Both the position numbers and the translations under genes were made by a program. DNA of 45,517 bases from a virus, in the IMG/VR virus record IMGVR_UViG_3300032282_001088, positions 1 to 45,517 of that record. One strand, 5' to 3'. How positions within the stretch are numbered: the stretch's first letter is position 1; every line of letters starts with the position of its first letter. Below are positions 16,890 through 22,444 of this stretch, piece after piece. The notes under the pieces are model-generated. The model was not told where the DNA came from, made no database searches, and saw nothing but the letters and a program-made list of their open reading frames with translations.

Positions 16890-17001
16890 TAAGTACGACT
16901 CAAAAGGTCAGTGCCGCGAATTTAAGTCTGAGCCGCCTGAAGAGTTCGCCGCAACCGTAGATGCTTGTGATAAGTGGGAGGAGGAGCTGTGTCCATTCTG
17001 A
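16831..17001 (+). CDS. 56-residue cysteine-rich protein
   Basis: Starts at GTG 16831, with AGGAG at 16818-16822, and overlaps the helicase end in another frame. Sequence features are KCCHTCDKYDSKGQCREF and DACDKWEEELCPF, giving a C-x2-C ... C ... C pattern suited to zinc. The KxCxxCxxYxSxGxCR core is shared with the 63-residue protein at 17941. Function unknown; the ribosome site and shared motif support it being real. Confidence 0.6.
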   Translation: MRHKKPLFLVEVPKCCHTCDKYDSKGQCREFKSEPPEEFAATVDACDKWEEELCPF

Positions 17002-17342
17002 AAGTACCCTCTGAGCACGTCGAGCAATCACTTTTTGTGCAGTGGTTCAGGCGCAGCTACCCGAACGTGCTGATCTTCGCTATCCCAAATGGCGGTGCTC
17101 GAAGCAAAGCCACCGCGGGCAAACTAAAAGTTGAAGGGGTAGTTGCGGGGGTGCCAGATCTTTTCGTGCCAGAGTGGCGCTTATGGATCGAAATGAAGCG
17201 CATCAAAGGCGGCGTTGTAAGCGCTGAGCAGCAAGGTATGATTGAATATTTACAAAGTGTTGGGTATCGTGCTATTGTGTGCAAAGGTGCTGAACACGCC
17301 AAGGCACAAATACTGGAGATTCTGAATGAAGAAAGAAATTAA
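16989..17342 (+). CDS. VRR-NUC domain nuclease
   Basis: A 117-residue single-domain VRR-NUC protein of the PD-(D/E)XK superfamily. It has the usual order of E (SEHVEQSLFVQWF), IPNGGARSK, then VPDLF and the E-x-K motif WIEMKRIKGG, with SAEQQGMIEYLQSVGYRAIVC in the C-terminal half. Such phage proteins act as structure-specific nucleases, perhaps Holliday-junction resolvases. Start is GTG 16989, with GGAGG six bases upstream; GTG 16974 is a less likely alternative. It overlaps genes on both sides. Confidence 0.88.
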   Translation: MSILKVPSEHVEQSLFVQWFRRSYPNVLIFAIPNGGARSKATAGKLKVEGVVAGVPDLFVPEWRLWIEMKRIKGGVVSAEQQGMIEYLQSVGYRAIVCKGAEHAKAQILEILNEERN

Positions 17343-17475
17343 AGAAAAGTTCGTCACGATTCGTGTACCTGAGTCAATTCTGGCTCAATTGCAAGCAGTC
17401 TGTAAGAGTGAAACTCGCTCTGTGAGTGCTCAAATATTGCATTTTATTAAAAAAGGTTTAGTTATAAAGGATTGA
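17326..17475 (+). CDS. Arc-like ribbon-helix-helix protein (49 aa)
   Basis: Very short protein with KEKFVTIRVPESILAQLQ, a beta strand plus helix typical of the ribbon-helix-helix fold, then TRSVSAQILHFIKKGL as the second helix. The ATG has GGAGA 7-8 bases upstream and overlaps the end of the VRR-NUC gene. It probably binds DNA as a dimer, and the second copy of the promoter-like motif lies immediately downstream, making it a candidate regulator of that promoter (inference). Confidence 0.7.
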   Translation: MKKEIKEKFVTIRVPESILAQLQAVCKSETRSVSAQILHFIKKGLVIKD

Positions 17476-17503
17476 GTCTTTATAACAACAAAATCTATAG
17501 AAT

Positions 17504-17533
17504 GTGTTGAAAAGTGTAAAATCGTGTTAATAT
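17504..17533 (+). promoter_or_regulatory. Promoter-like motif, copy 2 (10-bp-phased GTGT steps)
   Basis: GTGTTG, GTGT and GTGTTA begin at 17504, 17514 and 17524, again 10 bp apart, ending in TAATAT. It aligns with copy 1 at 6937 over about 34 bases and is likewise followed by ACCGGAG before the next start codon. Likely transcription start for the train of small genes from 17597. Confidence 0.5.
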
Positions 17534-17596
17534 TTGTCTCAGCAGTAAAGCAATACAAAAATCTTCAACCTGAATCACAGACCGGAGCTACACAAT

Positions 17597-17905
17597 ATGA
17601 ACGCAATCACCACCACCGAGAATTTGGCACTGACCCTTGCAAGCGACATCGACTCATTGTATGTGCTCGACCAGCAAGCAAAAGCATTGGCTGAGCAAGT
17701 CAAGCAAATGAAAGGCGAGCTCGCTAACAAGTACGGCGAAGGCAAGCACGTTGGTCAATCGCACAGCGTTGAGATCAAGCTCGTACCAGTTATCGGCACC
17801 GTTGACTACTCTGCGCTGTGTGTTGCTTATGGCATCACCGACGCAGTGTTAGATACCTTCCGCAAAGAAGGTCGTGTTGACATCCGCGTAACTGCAAAAA
17901 AATAA
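17597..17905 (+). CDS. 102-residue early phage protein, unknown
   Basis: Begins MNAITTTENLALTLASDIDSL, with a heptad-like helix (QQAKALAEQVKQMKGEL) followed by a small alpha/beta part ending RVDIRVTAKK. ACCGGAG lies 8-9 bases before the ATG. It resembles uncharacterised phage proteins with a helical N-terminus; no enzyme motif is visible. First gene after promoter-like copy 2. Confidence 0.75.
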   Translation: MNAITTTENLALTLASDIDSLYVLDQQAKALAEQVKQMKGELANKYGEGKHVGQSHSVEIKLVPVIGTVDYSALCVAYGITDAVLDTFRKEGRVDIRVTAKK

Positions 17906-17912
17906 ACCAACC

Positions 17913-17928
17913 GCCCCTCACGGGGGGC
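17913..17928 (+). other. GC-rich intergenic hairpin
   Basis: GCCCC pairs with GGGGC across a short loop, directly before AGGAG of the next gene. It follows the pattern of the three other intergenic hairpins but is less perfect. No T-tract. Confidence 0.45.
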
Positions 17929-17940
17929 TAGGAGAAAATC

Positions 17941-18132
17941 ATGGAACAAAAATTCTGCATCAACTGCGAGCACTACAGATCTAACGGCGATTGCCGTGCA
18001 CCTGAGCATGGCGTTGATCTTGTAACAGGTCAGCCTCAAGTTAGACGTTGCGCTGTGCAGCGTTCGCCCGGCGTGGTGAAAGGCTACTGCGGCGAGCAAG
18101 CTCTGTTTTTTCAACCAAAGGTGACAGCATGA
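17941..18132 (+). CDS. 63-residue cysteine-rich protein
   Basis: Contains KFCINCEHYRSNGDCRAPE and later RRCAVQRSP and GYCGEQ, so at least five cysteines in a zinc-ribbon-like pattern. The core closely resembles that of the 56-residue protein at 16831. A good ribosome binding site (CTAGGAG) lies 6 bases before the ATG. The stop overlaps the following start. Function unknown. Confidence 0.7.
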   Translation: MEQKFCINCEHYRSNGDCRAPEHGVDLVTGQPQVRRCAVQRSPGVVKGYCGEQALFFQPKVTA

Positions 18133-18338
18133 AAGTCAAACACTTAAATCATGCAACTGTGATTGAGTGCCGCTTAGGCGGCATGCCAGCTCAGATCGCT
18201 TTGTGGAGCGACGGCGAGTACACAGTCATGGATCGTAAAGGCTACGCAGCAGATTGGCTAGAACGCAAAGTTGGTCAGACTGCAGTGTTTGAGGCAATTC
18301 AAATTGATAAAGAAAATCGTAAGGAGTGGTATTTATGA
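18129..18338 (+). CDS. 69-residue protein, unknown
   Basis: Start is ATG 18129, which overlaps the preceding stop as ATGA and has AAGGTGA upstream; a longer ORF from 18048 is not supported. The protein is MKVKHLNHATVIECRL, then a short beta-rich body and a Trp-rich end (WYL). No family recognised. Confidence 0.7.
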   Translation: MKVKHLNHATVIECRLGGMPAQIALWSDGEYTVMDRKGYAADWLERKVGQTAVFEAIQIDKENRKEWYL

Positions 18339-18508
18339 ATAACGAAAAAACTATTGCAGAGCTTGAAGAAGAGCTTGAGCGCATTGAAAATAAACACAAA
18401 CATTGGCGCAGTCATCCTAATCAAGACGGTTCTTATGAAGCCGCAATCAGTCACGATGGTTACTACATTATTTTGGGCAAAATTGAGAGGTTAATGAAAA
18501 ATGAATAA
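18335..18508 (+). CDS. 57-residue helical protein, unknown
   Basis: Starts at ATG 18335, overlapping the previous stop; AAGGAG is about 8 bases upstream, which rules against the in-frame GTG at 18326. It contains an acidic helix IAELEEELERIENKHKHW and a short beta segment. Probably a small regulatory or structural accessory; no family recognised. Confidence 0.65.
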   Translation: MNNEKTIAELEEELERIENKHKHWRSHPNQDGSYEAAISHDGYYIILGKIERLMKNE

Positions 18509-18587
18509 CTGGCGCTTTATCCTTAAAGAAGCCCTTGGATTCATCGGCTTTGTTGTTATTCTTTTTTATTTAATCTGGATGAATTGA
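18501..18587 (+). CDS. 28-residue membrane micro-protein
   Basis: MNNWRFILKEAL, followed by one hydrophobic segment GFIGFVVILFYLIW and a short tail. It overlaps the preceding gene by 8 bases and ends one base before the next start. One membrane span is likely. Together with the next gene and the one at 19765 it forms a set of early single-span peptides. Coding status is inferred from tight packing only. Confidence 0.45.
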   Translation: MNNWRFILKEALGFIGFVVILFYLIWMN

Positions 18588-18588
18588 A

Positions 18589-18768
18589 ATGGATCAAACT
18601 GATTTAATCATCGCAGGAGCGTTCGTAGCAATTACTGTGCTCTACATAGCATGGCTTTGGCTAACGCGCTACAAACCGCCTGTAGACCCGTTTAAGCACG
18701 CTTGCCGCTGCATACACCCAATTAAGTGCGACACTTTTGACAGGTGCATGAAAAATGGACATTCTTGA
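18589..18768 (+). CDS. 59-residue single-span membrane protein with cysteine tail
   Basis: Hydrophobic N-terminal helix LIIAGAFVAITVLYIAWLWL, then a cytoplasmic or periplasmic tail with KHACRCIHPIKCDTFDRC, whose four cysteines could bind metal or form disulphides. It starts one base after the previous stop and overlaps the next gene by 14 bases. Function unknown; a role in superinfection exclusion or membrane targeting is conceivable. Confidence 0.55.
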   Translation: MDQTDLIIAGAFVAITVLYIAWLWLTRYKPPVDPFKHACRCIHPIKCDTFDRCMKNGHS

Positions 18769-19024
18769 CGCTCAACGCAAAATACTTGCTTTTTGTTCAA
18801 TAGCACGCACGTCTGATGAAATTGCAGCAATGCTTGAACTAAAAAAAACTGAAGTCTATTCAATTCTTAAAAATCTTGTGCGATGCAAAAAGTTGACTAA
18901 AAAAGGCGATGACAAGCGACGCACAAACCCAGCGCTTTTTATTAGAGCTGTTGATGTGCCAGTTATTGTTATTGATGACAATAAGACGAATAACTTTCAT
19001 GCGCATAACCCTTTTGGACTATGA
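18755..19024 (+). CDS. Winged-helix DNA-binding protein
   Basis: An 89-residue protein whose first 60 residues form a winged-helix pattern: AQRKILAFCSIARTSDEIAA, then LELKKTEVYSILKNLVRCKK, followed by a basic wing KGDDKRRTNPALF. It resembles small MarR/phage winged-helix regulators. The C-terminal extension VPVIVIDDNKT is not assigned. Likely transcriptional control within the early operon; target unknown. Confidence 0.65.
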   Translation: MDILDAQRKILAFCSIARTSDEIAAMLELKKTEVYSILKNLVRCKKLTKKGDDKRRTNPALFIRAVDVPVIVIDDNKTNNFHAHNPFGL

Positions 19025-19212
19025 AAATGACTGACAAAGAACTGATTAACGAACAAAAAGAAACAATTCAAGTGTTGCACAGTAACATCCACGACTATGC
19101 TGCAGAGATTGTGCGTTTGCGCTCAAAAATTAACGGTGCACTTGCTCTGTTGCAGACTGGGCAGTCTATTAACGTGGTTGCCGCAATTGAAATGCTTAGG
19201 GGGATGAAATGA
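19021..19212 (+). CDS. 63-residue coiled-coil protein
   Basis: Highly helical, with heptads around QKETIQVLHSNIHDYAAEIV and RLRSKINGALALL. It overlaps the previous stop as ATGA and the next start by 4 bases. M1 or M3 could be the start. No family recognised; it is the type of small oligomerising protein common in phage early regions. Confidence 0.6.
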   Translation: MKMTDKELINEQKETIQVLHSNIHDYAAEIVRLRSKINGALALLQTGQSINVVAAIEMLRGMK

Positions 19213-19409
19213 AAGAAGCCAGAGAACTACAAACACTGCTTGATCAGCTTGAGCATCACATCAATGCGCAGGCAGACGAGATGGATTGCCTACGCAAAGA
19301 TGCTATGCGCTACCGTTGGCTCAACAAGTACACCAGCCAGTTGTTCATGGTGACTGAGCAGCAAATGAACGAAGAGGTTGACCGTGCTATGGCAGGGGGT
19401 GAGAAATGA
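19209..19409 (+). CDS. 66-residue helical protein with DAMRYRWL motif
   Basis: Helical N-terminus and the segment CLRKDAMRYRWLNKY. A D-A-x-R-Y-R-W-L motif is widespread in small proteobacterial phage proteins of unknown function. Coupled to both neighbours by ATGA overlaps. Confidence 0.65.
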   Translation: MKEARELQTLLDQLEHHINAQADEMDCLRKDAMRYRWLNKYTSQLFMVTEQQMNEEVDRAMAGGEK

Positions 19410-19768
19410 ACCGTGAAATCTTGCAGCAAGCGTTACATCATTTAGAAGCACTCGCCGATGACTTACGCAGAATACCTAGCGACATTGCTCAAACTATTGC
19501 AGCACTTGAAGCTGAGATAGCCAAGCCTGAGCAAGAGCCTGTCGGTTACTTTTATTTGAGAAAAGGCGTTTTTTATCACATCTATGAACCGCATAATGCT
19601 GATCCTGAGGTATTTCAGCTTTACACCGCACCACCACGCAAAGAATGGGTCGGGTTGACGGATGAGGAGATCAATGACTTTGATAAAAAGCTGCGAGACA
19701 ACGGCGACTATTGCAGCTTGCATTTTGCGTGGGGTATTTCAGCCAAACTAAAGGAATTAAACACATGA
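19406..19768 (+). CDS. 120-residue small phage protein, unknown
   Basis: N-terminal helix LQQALHHLEALADDLRRIP, then PEQEPVGYFYLRKG and LYTAPPRKEWVGLTDEEIND. The xxPVGYF...LYTAPP...W..LTDEEI arrangement is common in uncharacterised phage early proteins. It overlaps the previous stop. Function unknown. Confidence 0.7.
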   Translation: MNREILQQALHHLEALADDLRRIPSDIAQTIAALEAEIAKPEQEPVGYFYLRKGVFYHIYEPHNADPEVFQLYTAPPRKEWVGLTDEEINDFDKKLRDNGDYCSLHFAWGISAKLKELNT

Positions 19769-19857
19769 ACATCCCTGCTGATCTACCCGAGTGGGCGTTA
19801 TGGTTTTACGGCGCATGGTGCGTATTTATAATCTACCTAAAATGGCTATTTAAATGA
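19765..19857 (+). CDS. 30-residue membrane micro-protein
   Basis: MNIPADLPEWALWFYGAW, followed by a hydrophobic stretch CVFIIYLKWLF. It overlaps both neighbours by 4 bases (ATGA each side). A single membrane span is likely. The exact overlap on both sides supports it as a real coupled micro-gene. Confidence 0.5.
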   Translation: MNIPADLPEWALWFYGAWCVFIIYLKWLFK

Positions 19858-20135
19858 AAGAACTAACCGATTTTCAAAAGAAGTTTTTTGCCCGTGGCAC
19901 AGGCGCTACACTGTTCACGCAGGAAGAGTTTGACGAGGCATTAGCGCTTGCTCGTGCTGAGATCATGCAGATTGCGATTGACACCACCAAGACCGCGATT
20001 GCTATTGAGCGCGACGAGTGCGCAAAGCTCGTCGATGTGATGCGTAATAGCCTAGACACGCCAGATACGCCTATGGTGCTTGATATGGCGCTTACTCAGC
20101 TTGCGCAAGATATTCGCAACAGGACAAAAAAATGA
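19854..20135 (+). CDS. 93-residue helical protein, unknown
   Basis: Almost entirely helical and acidic/basic mixed, with EEFDEALALARAEIMQIA and ERDECAKLVDVMRN. A coiled-coil or helical bundle is expected. Overlaps the previous micro-gene by 4 bases and the next by 4. No family recognised. Confidence 0.65.
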   Translation: MKELTDFQKKFFARGTGATLFTQEEFDEALALARAEIMQIAIDTTKTAIAIERDECAKLVDVMRNSLDTPDTPMVLDMALTQLAQDIRNRTKK

Positions 20136-20275
20136 CTGAAGACGACCTGCTAGACCTATACGCGCTCTTTGCGATGCTCAAGATGAATTGGGATAAGGGA
20201 AGTGAAGACAAAGACGCTGACGACTGTTATACGATCGCTCGCGCTATGCTTCAGGCTAAAGAACGTGCAAAGTAA
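20132..20275 (+). CDS. 47-residue acidic helical protein
   Basis: MTEDDLLDLYALFAMLKMNWDK, then a helix DDCYTIARAMLQAKERAK. It overlaps the preceding gene by 4 bases. Its end crosses, tail to tail, the end of the minus-strand YdaS/Cro-like gene by 25 bases. Function unknown. Confidence 0.55.
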   Translation: MTEDDLLDLYALFAMLKMNWDKGSEDKDADDCYTIARAMLQAKERAK

Positions 20276-20631
20276 AACTCACCCCGCTTCTCAAAGAATG
20301 CGTCGAGCACTAACCCAACCATCTCAGGGTCGTGTTTGATGCTTTCAACGACTGCGCGATCAATCGTAGCGTGCTCAATGAGTTTGACGAATATTGAACG
20401 TGCGACCTCGTTTAAGCCGTCCGGCACAACGACTTTTTTGTCGTACAGGTCAGCTCGCAGATCCTTGCGCGTCACTTTGTTCTTAGTTGCCCGTTCAATT
20501 TTGACCGCAAGTATGGCGCTTGCTAATCGTCGATCATTTGCAACAAGCGATAGCCATGTGCGCGTGACCCCAACCTCCTTTGCCAATTTACCCGTAGTAC
20601 CATGCTTTTTTAGATAATCTTTTAATTTCAT
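20251..20631 (-). CDS. YdaS/Cro-like helix-turn-helix protein
   Basis: A 126-residue protein. Residues 1-60 read MKLKDYLKKHGTTGKLAKEV, then TRTWLSLVANDRR, with LASAILAVKIERATKNKVTRKDLR; this is the YdaS/Cro-type helix-turn-helix, whose final VTRKDLR is characteristic. The C-terminal half (VPDGLNEVARSIFVKLIEHA) is an extra helical domain. It is the only minus-strand gene in the plus-strand early block and faces the gene at 20654 across only 22 bases. It may be a Cro/repressor-like control protein; no integrase was seen. Confidence 0.8.
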   Translation of the reverse strand: MKLKDYLKKHGTTGKLAKEVGVTRTWLSLVANDRRLASAILAVKIERATKNKVTRKDLRADLYDKKVVVPDGLNEVARSIFVKLIEHATIDRAVVESIKHDPEMVGLVLDAFFEKRGEFYFARSLA

Positions 20632-20653
20632 GTTAACGATTGGAGAATGTAAA

Positions 20654-20854
20654 ATGGATAATAATCTGAGTTTAAATGAAAATCACAAACCATACGCGCC
20701 AGCATCTGCAACAAATGTGCAGCGCACTTGGAAGCGAGTCTGCAACTGGGTGCCGCCATCCAAAGATGAGGCAACAATTGCCAAATGGGACTACTACAAA
20801 TCTTTAACCATGCGCAGCGAAGCTGCACTTCAATTCACAAAGGAGCCAAAGTAA
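20654..20854 (+). CDS. 66-residue phage early protein, unknown
   Basis: Start is ATG 20654 with GGAGA 8 bases upstream, rather than the longer ORF from 20630. It has an N-terminal KPYAPASATNVQRTWKR, then a Trp-rich WVPPSKDE. The pattern YAPAS..NV...W....GWVPPS is shared with small proteins found beside Cro-like genes in proteobacterial phages. It faces the YdaS/Cro-like gene. Confidence 0.7.
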   Translation: MDNNLSLNENHKPYAPASATNVQRTWKRVCNWVPPSKDEATIAKWDYYKSLTMRSEAALQFTKEPK

Positions 20855-21081
20855 TGTTAAGTAATGTTGAGATCAAGAGCATCTTCTTAGAATGCGAAAA
20901 TACAAACCCAGACGGCATGTACGCCGACGATGTTGACATCTTTGAGTATGGTCGCGCAGTTGAGAAAGCTGTGCGTGAAGACGAGCGTCGCGCTTGCGTC
21001 AACATGGTTAAGTCACTCAATCACGAAGTCGCTCGTGCGCTTGAAGATTATCGACGATTAGCTGATAAAGTTGAGGGGTAA
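20854..21081 (+). CDS. 75-residue acidic helical protein, unknown
   Basis: Start is ATG 20854, sharing one base with the previous stop (TAATG), and AAAGGAG precedes it by 8 bases; the longer ORF from 20785 is not supported. Sequence is mostly helix with EDERRACVNMVKSL. Last plus-strand gene; the convergent late block ends 58 bases downstream. Confidence 0.65.
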   Translation: MLSNVEIKSIFLECENTNPDGMYADDVDIFEYGRAVEKAVREDERRACVNMVKSLNHEVARALEDYRRLADKVEG

Positions 21082-21106
21082 AAAAAAGCCCGCTGGTTAG
21101 GCGGGC
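21080..21106 (-). terminator. Rho-independent terminator for the late block
   Basis: Inverted repeat GCCCGC/GCGGGC with a 7-base loop. On the minus strand the stem is followed by eight T (complement of 21080-21087), so it terminates leftward transcription that has passed the last late gene at 21139. In the plus direction the tail is AAAACAAC, so it is a poor plus-strand terminator. Confidence 0.8.
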
Positions 21107-21138
21107 AAAACAACCCTGAACGGTTGTGGAGGAGAAAT

Positions 21139-22443
21139 CTATTTGGGCATAACTGAAGAGTTGTAAAGACCGTGTTTTTCTAAATAATCAAGTACTTCTG
21201 GTTTTAAATAATCATAACCCATCAATGCTGCTGCAGAGCCCAAACCCCCAGCTAAAGCGATTGCTTTAGGTATTGGGTGTGGTAATACCCCTAGAGCTTC
21301 TAAAGCAGCGCCAGTGCCCGCTATACCCGCACCCAGCTTGTCACCTGTTTGAGATCTTTCATAAGCCTCAGCGCCACTCATCGCAGCGCCAGCGCCCGTT
21401 AAAGCGCCCGGAACTTTTGCCGCAAGACCTTGCCAACCTAATGATGGTTTGGCATTAGCCGCTTTTGCGCCGCCCAAGTTTGATAAATTAGCCTCACCTT
21501 GCTGCACGGCACGTTGTAATGGATCAATCAAAACTTGACGCTCATTCATGTGTTTAAGCATTTCAGCTTCAGCAGATGAGAATTTTGACCAAGCCCCGCC
21601 AGCTTGTGACGTTGTTTGTTTATGCAGGTCTTTTAAGGCCGCTAACTTTTGCTCTTGAGGCAAATTAGATTCAATAATTTGACGAGCAATTTTTTCAATA
21701 GCTTCTTTGCCAGACGCAGGAGTTAAGACGCCTGTTGGGCTTGCGTAAGTGATGCCGGGGAACTCTACCGTCACACCATGCGGCTTAACAACGCCTTGCT
21801 GCTGCAAAGCGCTTAATGTTTTTTGACCTTCAGCGCCATGCTCTGCAATTTGCTGAGTTGTCGCTTGATAGCCTGAGCCTCGTGAGCGACCTGTACCAAT
21901 GTCGCCCAAAGTGCCGCCAGTGCCTTGTATCTGACGAGTTTGCAAATCAGATGGCGTGACAATTAATTTAGATTCTGGCGTTGTAGCGACCGCAGGGGGG
22001 GCAGCTTTAGACTGCGCAGCAATTAACGCATCTCTTGCAGCAGCTTGATTTTGCAATTCCATTAGATGAAGTTCTTTTAAAGCATCTGCTTGACGTTTAA
22101 GAGCGTCTGCTTTGAGCTCATAATCTGCTAAGCCACCAGATAATCCTAAACGATGCTTTTCAAGTTCTTGTTGAGCGATCAAAGCAGCATTCGGTTTTGC
22201 TTCAGGCGGTTTATACTCGCCCGCCCATTTTGATAGTTTATTGCCAACATAAGCGCCGCCTAGACCTGCTGCGCCTAGCTCAAGCGATCCTGCTTTTAAC
22301 CCCACCGTGCGCTCAGAGGGCGGCGGCGGTGGCGCAGTCGCTGTTTCAGGCTTAGCGTTGAGATCGTAATTTTGCCATTGCGGATCATCAGGATACTTCT
22401 CTCGCATATGAGCAAGAGCTTCTTCTTTTGTCATTTCGCTCAT
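21139..22443 (-). CDS. Virion/internal protein with glycine-rich hydrophobic segments
   Basis: A 434-residue protein with charged coiled-coil stretches at 100-140 and 270-310 and, toward the C-terminus, glycine-zipper-like hydrophobic parts (VPGALTGAGAAMSGAEAYE, AGIAGTGAALEALGVL, ALAGGLGSAAALMG). Such segments suit a protein that enters or crosses the membrane during DNA ejection. It is last in the late operon and separated by one base from the M23 protein gene. No catalytic motif was found. Start is M1 or M4. Confidence 0.6.
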   Translation of the reverse strand: MSEMTKEEALAHMREKYPDDPQWQNYDLNAKPETATAPPPPPSERTVGLKAGSLELGAAGLGGAYVGNKLSKWAGEYKPPEAKPNAALIAQQELEKHRLGLSGGLADYELKADALKRQADALKELHLMELQNQAAARDALIAAQSKAAPPAVATTPESKLIVTPSDLQTRQIQGTGGTLGDIGTGRSRGSGYQATTQQIAEHGAEGQKTLSALQQQGVVKPHGVTVEFPGITYASPTGVLTPASGKEAIEKIARQIIESNLPQEQKLAALKDLHKQTTSQAGGAWSKFSSAEAEMLKHMNERQVLIDPLQRAVQQGEANLSNLGGAKAANAKPSLGWQGLAAKVPGALTGAGAAMSGAEAYERSQTGDKLGAGIAGTGAALEALGVLPHPIPKAIALAGGLGSAAALMGYDYLKPEVLDYLEKHGLYNSSVMPK

Positions 22444-22444
22444 A

